In this document: positions 17,215-24,349 of the stretch, piece after piece
Layout of the letters: each line of letters opens with the position of its first letter
How positions within the stretch are numbered: position 1 is the stretch's first letter
Source of the DNA: Thermincola ferriacetica
Lineage (GTDB): Bacteria; Bacillota; Thermincolia; Thermincolales; Thermincolaceae
DNA: 64,000 nt
Assembly: GCF_001263415.1 (NCBI RefSeq)
Contig: NZ_LGTE01000006.1
Coordinates: 1 to 64,000 of the forward strand
Reading direction: 5' to 3'
The notes under the pieces: generated by a model
Seen by the model: only the letters and a program-made list of their open reading frames with translations
Database searches by the model: none
Told to the model about the DNA's origin: nothing
Position numbers and translations under genes: made by a program

Positions 17215-18132
17215 GTGGGAGGGAAGTTAAGAAACAGAAAAACTTTGCTAAATATTATGGTGTTTATTAGTTTTATTATTTATTTGTTTTGTGCTGATTA
17301 CATATTTGATGATTTATTGAAGGTTGAAGGAGAATCAAGAATAGAAAGAGTAAACATTGTTCCGAGGGAAACTGACGATATAAAATACAGTATAGATGAA
17401 ATTAATTCTATTCAAGTTAAATGGAAGGAAATTATGCAAGTAAGAGGGTGGGCTTTTACTAAAAGTGGGAATACACAAGATAGTATTATTCGTATTGTTT
17501 TAAAGTCAAAAGAAAACACATATATTTCGGAGACAACCAGTGAATCGAGACCGGAGGTTTCGGTAAAATTTGGTGATTCAAACTTTGATTTGGACAAGTC
17601 CGGCTTTGTATCCCTTATTGATGAGAGTGCAATAAAAAATGGTAAATATAATATCGGAATAATAATTGAAAATGGTGTCCTTAAATCATTTATCTTCACT
17701 AATAGGTTTGTGACCAAAACTAACAAAATCTTGTACAATAGGCTCATATCGGTGGAACAGAAATTTGAAGTGCCGGAGGAGACCAAACGGATTTCCCTTA
17801 ATGTTGAAAGGGTCCAAGAAACTTCGGATATGGGAAACAAGTTTATAGAAATAGAAGGCTGGGCCTTTGGTGAAGCACAAAATACAGATAATCAACAAGT
17901 TTATGTTGTATTAAAATCAGATAATGGCACATATATTTACGATACAGTTTCGAGAAAAAGGCCGGATGTAACAAATTGTTACAAAAGATTAAAATTAAAT
18001 CTGGATAATAGTGGATTTTTAGCAGCAATACCTAAGGATGAACTAAAAAGAGGGAAATATGAAATAGGAATTTATATAAAAAAGGATGATGTGGAATTAC
18101 TCCAATACAGCGGGAAAACTGTAACTATATAA
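17215..18132 (+). CDS. Membrane-anchored protein with two GWAF-type beta domains, unknown function
   Basis: I do not recognise a named function. GTG start behind GAGGGGG. Residues ~10-30 form one hydrophobic anchor; the rest is predicted outside the cell. Two related ~100-residue units follow (about 65-165 and 200-305). Each begins IQVRGWAF or IEIEGWAF, then IxxVLKSxxxTYIxxT, a RPxV motif, a LxLDxSGF strand and a KxGKYxIGIxI strand. This is an internal duplication of an all-beta domain, perhaps carbohydrate-binding. It is the last gene of the AT-rich cassette, 20 bases after the phosphatase-fold gene and before a terminator, suggesting the two work on the same exported polymer. Confidence 0.65.
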   Translation: MGGKLRNRKTLLNIMVFISFIIYLFCADYIFDDLLKVEGESRIERVNIVPRETDDIKYSIDEINSIQVKWKEIMQVRGWAFTKSGNTQDSIIRIVLKSKENTYISETTSESRPEVSVKFGDSNFDLDKSGFVSLIDESAIKNGKYNIGIIIENGVLKSFIFTNRFVTKTNKILYNRLISVEQKFEVPEETKRISLNVERVQETSDMGNKFIEIEGWAFGEAQNTDNQQVYVVLKSDNGTYIYDTVSRKRPDVTNCYKRLKLNLDNSGFLAAIPKDELKRGKYEIGIYIKKDDVELLQYSGKTVTI

Positions 18133-18197
18133 TTTGAAATGTTCACATAAGGTATGAAAATATTCTGTAAGAATTCATGTGTGCAAATCTATTACAT

Positions 18198-18222
18198 AGC
18201 CCCTTCATGGGGTTTATTTATT
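18198..18222 (+). terminator. Short terminator ending the ABC-exporter cassette
   Basis: AGCCCC (18198-18203) pairs with GGGGTT (18209-18214) around a 5-base loop, with one G-T pair, followed by TATTTATT. The stem is short, so strength is uncertain, but it falls between the cassette and the subtilisin gene. Confidence 0.5.
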
Positions 18223-18239
18223 GCAAAATACACCTAACG

Positions 18240-18269
18240 TTGCAGGAATTTTATACCATTAAATAGAAT
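18240..18269 (+). promoter_or_regulatory. Candidate sigma-A promoter for the secreted subtilisin
   Basis: TTGCAG (18240-18245) and TAGAAT (18264-18269) with an 18-base spacer, 33 bases before ATG 18303. Both boxes are one or two bases off consensus. Confidence 0.4.
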
Positions 18270-18302
18270 TACAAGCAAAAATGTTTGTAAGGGTGTGATG
18301 TT

Positions 18303-20636
18303 ATGGTAAGGGATTTGAAAAGTTTTATTGGAAAATTTTTGGCGGTGCTTTTTTTATGCTTAACGTTATTGGCGCCTGTTTCGGGGTTATTTACATTTCC
18401 AGCGTTAGCAACACCTAGTTCGTTTAATGCTGGCAGAAATGATATTATAAGTAACAATTTGGTTAGTAATAGGGTTTATAAAGAACAGAATAGTGTCTTT
18501 GCAAAAATACATATGATAGGTCGTAAACCTCTTTATGTACCTGATGAGATTTTAGTTAAAGTTAAAGAGGGTAAAAGCTTAGGTCATGTGATGTCGGGTT
18601 TAGATGGTAAATTAGTAAAAGAAGATAAAAAGTCACGAGTTCAAAAAATTAAACTCTCTAAAGGAGTTAATTTATTGTCTGCTGTTGAAGCATATCGTAC
18701 TAATCCTAATGTAGAGTATGTAGAACCAAACTATATTCGGAAGCCCAGTTATATCCCAAATGATCCTGACCTATATAAACAATGGGGGATCGACAAAACA
18801 AGGGTTAAAGAAGCTTGGAATATTTCTAAAGGTGATTCATCAACAATTATTGCAATTATAGATACAGGAATAGACTTTAACCATCCTGATCTAGCTGCAA
18901 AAATTGTTTACCCATATGATTCTGTTACAGATTCAACCAATATTTTACAGGTTAAAGATTATCAAGGTCATGGTACTCATGTTGCTGGCATAGCTGCTGC
19001 TACCATAGATAATAACATAGGTATAGCGGGTATAGCCGGAAATGTTAAAATAATGCCGGTGAAAGCATATAACGATGAATATGGTGGTTTTTCCGACATG
19101 GACATAGCTGATGCCATTTATTGGGCTGTTGACCATGGGGCTCGGGTAATTAACTTAAGTTTAGGGGGATATGGTTATTCGTTTACATTACAAAATGCCG
19201 TCAATTATGCTTTAAATAAAAACGTAGTTGTAGTTGCTGCGGCTGGCAATGACTCAACAGATATTCCTACTTATCCCGCAGCTTATGAGGGGGTAATTGG
19301 AGTAGCTGCTACAGATGAATATGATTCTGACGCGGTTTTTTCTAATTTTGGTTCATACATAGATATAAGTGCGCCGGGTACAAATATATATTCTACTGTT
19401 CCGACATATTACGTTAGTGGATTTTCTATAAATTACGATTATTCTCATGGAACATCTATGGCGTCTCCGGCGGTGGCAGGACTGGCAGGTTTAATTTTAA
19501 GTGTGAATCCTTCTCTTAATCGAGTTCAGGTAGAAAGTTATATATGTCAAAACGCTCAGGATATAAATGTTACTGGAACAGAAGCTGGATGGGATCCCTA
19601 TACGGGATGGGGTCGTATTAATGCTTATAAAACTCTGCTGGCTGTTTTATCGCCTAAAGGTTATTTAGATAGCCCAAAAGAAGGTCAAACTTTAAGCGGT
19701 ACAGTTAATGTGATTGGTTGGTTTTTGGATGGTAGCGGTGTATCGAAAATAGAAATTTTGGTAGATGGGGTAGTAAAAGGCCAAGCTGTGTACGGTGATA
19801 CTCGATTAGACGTTGGGAGAGTATTTCCGGCATACAATAATAACAATTCAGGATTCCATTACAGTCTGGACACAACCAAATTAAGCAATGGTACTCATAC
19901 AGTAACCATACGAGAGACCGGAGCAAATGGTTCTCAAACTATTTTGCCGGCAAGAACCGTTACAGTTTTAAACTCTCTGCCAGCGAAAGGTTATTTAGAT
20001 AGCCCAAAAGAAGGTCAAACTTTAAGCGGTACAGTTAATGTGATTGGTTGGTTTTTGGATGGTAGCGGTGTATCGAAAATAGAAATTTTGGTAGATGGGG
20101 TAGTAAAAGGCCAAGCTGTGTACGGTGATACTCGATTAGACGTTGGGAGAGTACTTCCGGCATACAATAATAACAATTCAGGATTCCATTACAGTCTGGA
20201 CACAACCAAATTAAGCAATGGTACTCATACAGTAACCATACGAGAGACCGGAGCAAATGGTTCTCAAACTATTTTGCCGGCAAGAACCGTTACAGTTTTA
20301 AACTCTCTGCCAGCGAAAGGTTATTTAGATAGCCCAAAAGAAGGTCAAACCCTAAGTGGTACAGTTAATGTGATTGGTTGGTTTTTGGATGGCGATGGAG
20401 TATCAAAAATTGAGGTCATAGTGGACGGGATAATACAGGGCCAGGCATATTACGGAGTCAATCGGGAAGACGTATATAATGTACTTCCGGCATATGACAA
20501 TCACAACTCCGGTTACAGCTATAGCTTGGATACTACACAATTAACTAATGGTAGTCATCAAATTACGATTCGGGAAACTTCTCTGCTAGGAAAAGAAACT
20601 AATTTACCGAGTAGGTCTGTAGTTGTAATAAATTAA
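18303..20636 (+). CDS. Secreted subtilisin-like serine protease with three Ig-like repeats
   Basis: A 777-residue S8 peptidase acting outside the cell. Signal peptide at residues ~1-36, propeptide (VPDEILVKVKEG... to VEYVEPNYI, ~75-145), then the catalytic domain with Asp187 (AIIDTGID), His223 (GHGTHVAG), Asn in AAAGNDST and Ser385 (GTSMASPAVAG). All triad residues are present, so it should be active. Residues ~452-777 are three tandem 110-residue beta-sandwich units beginning AKGYLDSPKEGQTLSG with an IGWFLDG motif, probably mediating surface or glycan contact. It is monocistronic between two terminators. The first two repeats are almost identical at DNA level. Confidence 0.92.
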   Translation: MVRDLKSFIGKFLAVLFLCLTLLAPVSGLFTFPALATPSSFNAGRNDIISNNLVSNRVYKEQNSVFAKIHMIGRKPLYVPDEILVKVKEGKSLGHVMSGLDGKLVKEDKKSRVQKIKLSKGVNLLSAVEAYRTNPNVEYVEPNYIRKPSYIPNDPDLYKQWGIDKTRVKEAWNISKGDSSTIIAIIDTGIDFNHPDLAAKIVYPYDSVTDSTNILQVKDYQGHGTHVAGIAAATIDNNIGIAGIAGNVKIMPVKAYNDEYGGFSDMDIADAIYWAVDHGARVINLSLGGYGYSFTLQNAVNYALNKNVVVVAAAGNDSTDIPTYPAAYEGVIGVAATDEYDSDAVFSNFGSYIDISAPGTNIYSTVPTYYVSGFSINYDYSHGTSMASPAVAGLAGLILSVNPSLNRVQVESYICQNAQDINVTGTEAGWDPYTGWGRINAYKTLLAVLSPKGYLDSPKEGQTLSGTVNVIGWFLDGSGVSKIEILVDGVVKGQAVYGDTRLDVGRVFPAYNNNNSGFHYSLDTTKLSNGTHTVTIRETGANGSQTILPARTVTVLNSLPAKGYLDSPKEGQTLSGTVNVIGWFLDGSGVSKIEILVDGVVKGQAVYGDTRLDVGRVLPAYNNNNSGFHYSLDTTKLSNGTHTVTIRETGANGSQTILPARTVTVLNSLPAKGYLDSPKEGQTLSGTVNVIGWFLDGDGVSKIEVIVDGIIQGQAYYGVNREDVYNVLPAYDNHNSGYSYSLDTTQLTNGSHQITIRETSLLGKETNLPSRSVVVIN
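19656..20636 (+). repeat. Three tandem 330-bp repeats inside the subtilisin gene
   Basis: Units start at 19656, 19986 and 20316, exactly 330 bases apart. Units 1 and 2 differ at a single base (T at 19824, C at 20154; Phe to Leu). Unit 3 is nearly identical for its first ~70 bases and then diverges strongly while keeping the fold. In-frame repeat expansion and contraction is likely. Confidence 0.95.
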
Positions 20637-20676
20637 TATTGCCTATTAAATAAAGTTTTTTAATCATAAAGTTTTT

Positions 20677-20714
20677 AAAGGTAGAACATCCGCATATGGG
20701 TGTTTTACCTTTTT
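20677..20714 (+). terminator. Rho-independent terminator after the subtilisin gene
   Basis: AAAGGTA-AACA-CC arm (20677-20691) pairs with 20698-20712, with a few mismatches, and is followed directly by TTTTT. It ends the monocistronic protease transcript. Confidence 0.75.
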
Positions 20715-20717
20715 AGT

Positions 20718-20746
20718 TTGATTTGAAAGCAGTTCATCAGTATAAT
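20718..20746 (+). promoter_or_regulatory. Sigma-A-type promoter for the first rml operon
   Basis: TTGATT (20718-20723), a 17-base spacer, and a perfect TATAAT (20741-20746). It lies immediately after the protease terminator and about 94 bases before the rmlD start. Confidence 0.65.
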
Positions 20747-20839
20747 ATTAAGAAGGAACCCAATAATTTACATGAAACACTCTAATTTGACAACGAAGTA
20801 AAATTATTTTTGAAGTTTATAACAATTAGGGGAGTAAAC

Positions 20840-21697
20840 ATGCACATCCTCATCACCGGCTCCAACGGCATGCTCGGCCATGCCCTGACGGCCGTATTAT
20901 CACAACAGCATAAACTCACCGGCCTGGACCTGCCCGACCTGGACATCACCAATTTATCCGCAGTCAAATCTGCCGTTTCTTTTCACCAGCCCGACCTAAT
21001 CATCAACGCTGCTGCCTACACCGACGTTGACGGCTGCGAGACCAATGTAGACCATGCTTTTGCCGTTAATGCTTTAGGACCGCGCAATTTGGCCGTCGTA
21101 TGCAACGAGCTGAACATCCCGATGGTTCACATCAGCACAGATTATGTTTTCGATGGGACTGCCGCTTCACCTTACAGAGAGACGGATAAACCCAATCCCC
21201 GGAGCGTTTACGGAAAATCTAAATTGCTGGGTGAGCAGTATGTCCGGGAACTGACCAACAAACACTACATAATCCGCACCTCCTGGCTCTTTGGGGAAAA
21301 CGGCAAAAACTTTGTTGCTACTATGCTCCGGTTGGCGAAGGAACGGGATGAAATCGGAGTGGTCAACGACCAGACGGGTTCTCCTACATATACAAGGGAT
21401 TTAGCAAACGCCATATCAGAATTAATACAGCAACCTGCTTATGGAACCTACCATATCACCAATTCCGGTACCTGCACCTGGTACCAGTTTGCCAGGGAAA
21501 TTTTTAGGCAGGCAGGAATTAACAAAGTTCGAGTCAAACCAATTACTACAGAAGAAATTAACCGACCCGCACCACGTCCCAGATATTCAGTTTTAGATAA
21601 CTACCTTTGGCGGTTGCAGGGGATGCGGCCCCTCCGCCAATACAAGGATGCTCTGACCGATTATCTTAAATCACTCACCAAGGAGGAGAACCAATGA
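20840..21697 (+). CDS. rmlD: dTDP-4-dehydrorhamnose reductase, copy 1
   Basis: Reduces dTDP-4-keto-L-rhamnose to dTDP-L-rhamnose with NAD(P)H; cytoplasmic. 285 residues, normal for RmlD. N-terminal Rossmann motif ITGSNGMLG, INAAAYTDVDGCE, VHISTDYVFDG and the YGKSKLLGE active-site Tyr/Lys are all present, with the C-terminal RPxxS segment (PRPRYSVLDN). Start ATG 20840 follows TTAGGGGAG; an upstream in-frame TTG lacks support. ATGA overlap couples it to rmlA. It is clearly diverged (roughly half identical by eye) from the second copy at 27267, unlike the rmlA/rmlC copies. Confidence 0.93.
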   Translation: MHILITGSNGMLGHALTAVLSQQHKLTGLDLPDLDITNLSAVKSAVSFHQPDLIINAAAYTDVDGCETNVDHAFAVNALGPRNLAVVCNELNIPMVHISTDYVFDGTAASPYRETDKPNPRSVYGKSKLLGEQYVRELTNKHYIIRTSWLFGENGKNFVATMLRLAKERDEIGVVNDQTGSPTYTRDLANAISELIQQPAYGTYHITNSGTCTWYQFAREIFRQAGINKVRVKPITTEEINRPAPRPRYSVLDNYLWRLQGMRPLRQYKDALTDYLKSLTKEENQ

Positions 21698-22452
21698 AAG
21701 GTATAGTTCTTGCAGGAGGGACAGGCTCCAGGCTCTTTCCGCTGACAAAGGTCACCAATAAGCACCTGCTGCCTGTAGGGCGGTATCCCATGATTTACCA
21801 CCCCATTTTCAAACTTAAAAATGCCGGTATCAGGGAGGTTTTAATTGTTACCGGTAAGGAGCATATGGGCGATGTTGTTAACCTGTTAGGCAGCGGCCGT
21901 GACTTTGAAATGGAGTTTACCTATCGAGTGCAGGACCAGGCCGGCGGCATTGCCCAGGCTTTGGGATTGGCGGAACAGTTTGTAGGCAGGGAAAACTGTG
22001 TGGTCATTCTGGGCGACAATATTTTTCAGGATGAAATTAAAAGGTATGTTGCCGATTTCGCCGTCCAGGGGGGAGGGGCCAAAATACTGATTAAAGAAGT
22101 ACCCGATCCTCAACGTTACGGAGTGGCTGAGTTAAAGGACGGTAAGATTGTGTCTATTGAAGAAAAGCCCCAAAAGCCCAAGAGCAATTATTGCGTTACC
22201 GGCATATACATGTACGATTGCCAGGTGTTTAATATCATTAAAACACTAAGACCTTCCGGCCGTGGTGAATTGGAAATTACAGATGTTAATAACGCTTATA
22301 TAGCTCAAAATAAGCTTACTTATGGCATTTTAGACGGTTGGTGGACTGATGCCGGTACTTTTGAATCACTGTTAAAGGCCAATGAACTTGCCAACGGGTT
22401 GGACCTTAAAAAGGCTGAAAAAAATAACAAATTTGAAGAAATGGCAGGGTAG
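21694..22452 (+). CDS. rmlA: Glucose-1-phosphate thymidylyltransferase-type enzyme, copy 1
   Basis: Forms dTDP-glucose from glucose-1-phosphate and dTTP. Shows LAGGTGSRLFPLTKVTNKHLLPV (signature plus the binding Lys), the GGIAQAL motif, LGDNIF with the metal-binding Asp, and the EEKPQKPKSNY-VTGIYMYD region. 252 residues is at the short end for RmlA (classical ones are about 290), matching a short subfamily that lacks the C-terminal allosteric extension. It overlaps rmlD by 4 bases and is 12 bases from rmlC. Beyond about base 170 it is nearly identical to the copy at 28133. Confidence 0.88.
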   Translation: MKGIVLAGGTGSRLFPLTKVTNKHLLPVGRYPMIYHPIFKLKNAGIREVLIVTGKEHMGDVVNLLGSGRDFEMEFTYRVQDQAGGIAQALGLAEQFVGRENCVVILGDNIFQDEIKRYVADFAVQGGGAKILIKEVPDPQRYGVAELKDGKIVSIEEKPQKPKSNYCVTGIYMYDCQVFNIIKTLRPSGRGELEITDVNNAYIAQNKLTYGILDGWWTDAGTFESLLKANELANGLDLKKAEKNNKFEEMAG

Positions 22453-22926
22453 GGGGTTTTTGGTTTGGATTTGATAGATGGTGTAAAGATAAAAAGGCTC
22501 CGGGTAATTCCCGACGAACGGGGCCGGCTGATGGAGATGCTGCGCTGTGATGACGACTTGTTTATTAAGTTTGGACAGGCATACATAACGACAGCTTATC
22601 CCGGAGTTGTCAAGGGGTGGCACTATCATAAGAAACAGACTGACAACTTTGTTGTTGTCAAAGGGATGATGAAGGTAGTACTCTACGACAGCCGGGAAGA
22701 TTCGCCGACAAAAGGGGCAATCAACGAGTTTTTTATGGGCGAGCATAACCCTATCCTGCTACAGATCCCGCCTTATGTTTTTCACGGGTTTAAATGTATC
22801 AGTGAAACTGAGGCCATGGTGGTGAATTTCCCCACTGAGCCATATAACTATGATGACCCCGATGAATTCCGGGTGCATCCTCACGATAACGACATCCCCT
22901 ATGACTGGGCCAGAAAGGACGGGTAG
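21865..22926 (+). repeat. Long near-identical repeat (rmlA-rmlC), copy 1
   Basis: 1062 bases matching 28304-29365 (constant offset 6439) with four substitutions that I count. The first ~170 bases of rmlA differ at roughly 17 positions, and homology stops at the rmlC stop codon. Direct orientation, about 5.4 kb between copies. Confidence 0.95.
22465..22926 (+). CDS. rmlC: dTDP-4-dehydrorhamnose 3,5-epimerase-like cupin, copy 1
   Basis: A 153-residue cupin annotated by family as RmlC. Matching features: PDERGRLMEMLR, VVKGWHYHKKQ with the candidate base His, VVKGMMKVVLYDSREDSPT, IPPYVFHGF and EPYNYDDPDEFR with the candidate acid Tyr. It is shorter than classical RmlC (about 180-190), and the Lys that normally follows in the GKLVR-type strand is not conserved here (QTDNFVV). 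It may therefore be a variant sugar epimerase. TTG start with a weak RBS. A strong terminator follows the stop. Confidence 0.75.
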   Translation: MDLIDGVKIKRLRVIPDERGRLMEMLRCDDDLFIKFGQAYITTAYPGVVKGWHYHKKQTDNFVVVKGMMKVVLYDSREDSPTKGAINEFFMGEHNPILLQIPPYVFHGFKCISETEAMVVNFPTEPYNYDDPDEFRVHPHDNDIPYDWARKDG

Positions 22927-22937
22927 GCACGACACTC

Positions 22938-22976
22938 AAGACCTTCGATGGAATCTCTCCATTAAAGGTCTTTTTT
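22938..22976 (+). terminator. Strong rho-independent terminator after the first rml set
   Basis: Stem 22938-22952 with 22958-22972 (AAGACCTT...ATGGA, near-perfect), 5-base loop, and TTTTTT at 22971-22976. It ends the rmlDAC operon, and its absence after the second rmlC marks where the two copies stop matching. Confidence 0.88.
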
Positions 22977-22996
22977 AATCTGTTCAAAAAATCAAT

Positions 22997-23024
22997 TTGC
23001 TTTTCTCTTTGTGGCAGATATAAT
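22997..23024 (+). promoter_or_regulatory. Candidate promoter for the metallophosphoesterase operon
   Basis: TTGCTT (22997-23002) and a perfect TATAAT (23019-23024), 16-base spacer, just after the terminator and 57 bases before ATG 23081. Confidence 0.5.
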
Positions 23025-23080
23025 ACAATTAGGCGCTAGCCAAAATAAATGTACATGGTTATTACGCGAACGGAGGACAT

Positions 23081-24247
23081 ATGAGCAGAAACCTGATATT
23101 TGTGGCAATATTTACACTAATTCTGGTTATCTACGGCCTGATGAACTACTATATAGGGTTAAGGGGCTGGCAGGCGGTAGGTAGGACGCTTCCATGGCTG
23201 AACGTGCGGGTATACTGGACCCTGCTGTGGCTGGCTGCCCACCTGTACATAATCGCCCGCTTTCTCAGAAATATGGTTCCGCTTGCTGCCGAGCGCTGGC
23301 TGGTTTATGTCGGCGCCTACTGGCTGGCCGCTTTTTATTACTTGTTCTTAATCGTATTACTGCTTGACCTGCTCCGTTTGCTGGACAGGTGGCTCAAGTT
23401 TATACCGGGGCCTGTAAAGGCCAGTCCCGCCCTGCTGGGTTGGGGAGTGATAGCGCTGGTGGCCGGCCTGTTGGCTTACGGCACCTGGAATGCCCACAAT
23501 CCCGTGGTTACTCACTATGATATCAATATAAACAAAAGGGCAGGGCAAATGAAGGAGCTTCATATTGTCATGGCCTCAGACCTCCACCTGGGGTTAATAA
23601 TGAATAACCGGAGACTGGAGCGTTTTGTTTCTATGGCCAGGGAGCTGAACCCCGATATGGTGCTGTTGCCCGGGGATATAGTGGATGAAAGTGTGCGTCC
23701 CTTCATTGAGGAAAAAATGGCCAAGACCTTCAGGAAATTGAACCCGCCGCTGGGAATATATGCTGTGCCCGGCAATCACGAGCATTTTGGCGAAGACAGT
23801 AATGAAACCTTTCGCTATCTAAATGAGGCGGGTATACAGGTCCTGGTGGACCGGTACGTTAAGGTCAATGACAGTTTTTACATTGTTGGGCGTGACGATA
23901 CCGGGCACGGCCGCAAGTCCCGCAAGGCGCTGGCGGAGGTGTTGAAAGATGTGGACAGATCCCTCCCGCTGATCATGCTGGACCATAACCCCAGCCGCCC
24001 GAGCCTGCAAGAAGCGGCAGAACAGGGGATTGACTTGCAGTTATCCGGTCACACCCATAAAGGCCAGTTTATTTTTAACAATCTGATTACCGGACGGATA
24101 TACGAAAGAGATTGGGGTTACCTCCGCAAAGGGCCCTATCAGTTGATTGTTTCCAACGGTTTTGGCACCTGGGGCCCACCCATCAGGATAGGCAACCGGC
24201 CGGAGATAGTTGATATAGTCATCAGGTTTTCTCCAACCAAAACATGA
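23081..24247 (+). CDS. Membrane-associated metallophosphoesterase (YaeI/YkuE type)
   Basis: A 388-residue protein with an N-terminal membrane part of about four helices (residues ~1-150), then a calcineurin-like phosphoesterase domain. Metal ligands are visible: ASDLHLG, LPGDIVDE, VPGNHEHFG, MLDHNPSR and QLSGHTHKGQF. This subclass includes enzymes acting on UDP-diacylglucosamine or membrane phospholipids; the substrate here is unproven. It starts ~150 bases after the rmlC1 terminator with its own promoter-like sequence. RBS CGGAGG. Neighbours suggest an envelope role. Confidence 0.88.
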   Translation: MSRNLIFVAIFTLILVIYGLMNYYIGLRGWQAVGRTLPWLNVRVYWTLLWLAAHLYIIARFLRNMVPLAAERWLVYVGAYWLAAFYYLFLIVLLLDLLRLLDRWLKFIPGPVKASPALLGWGVIALVAGLLAYGTWNAHNPVVTHYDININKRAGQMKELHIVMASDLHLGLIMNNRRLERFVSMARELNPDMVLLPGDIVDESVRPFIEEKMAKTFRKLNPPLGIYAVPGNHEHFGEDSNETFRYLNEAGIQVLVDRYVKVNDSFYIVGRDDTGHGRKSRKALAEVLKDVDRSLPLIMLDHNPSRPSLQEAAEQGIDLQLSGHTHKGQFIFNNLITGRIYERDWGYLRKGPYQLIVSNGFGTWGPPIRIGNRPEIVDIVIRFSPTKT

Positions 24248-24349
24248 GTTTCTGCCTCCTTTTATTTTATTGCAGGAATTTGGCGCAATTAGGCGAAATA
24301 TAACAAAAGAACGTCTTATTGTAAAAAGCGCTAATCGGAGGAATACCAG

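Noticed and set aside
19656-20636. Repeat array considered as CRISPR or minisatellite
   Set aside because: Units are 330 bp, contiguous, in-frame and coding; no spacers.
20786-20791. TTGACA near the first rmlD as the -35 box
   Set aside because: No acceptable -10 lies 16-18 bases downstream; the TTGATT/TATAAT pair at 20718-20746 is better.
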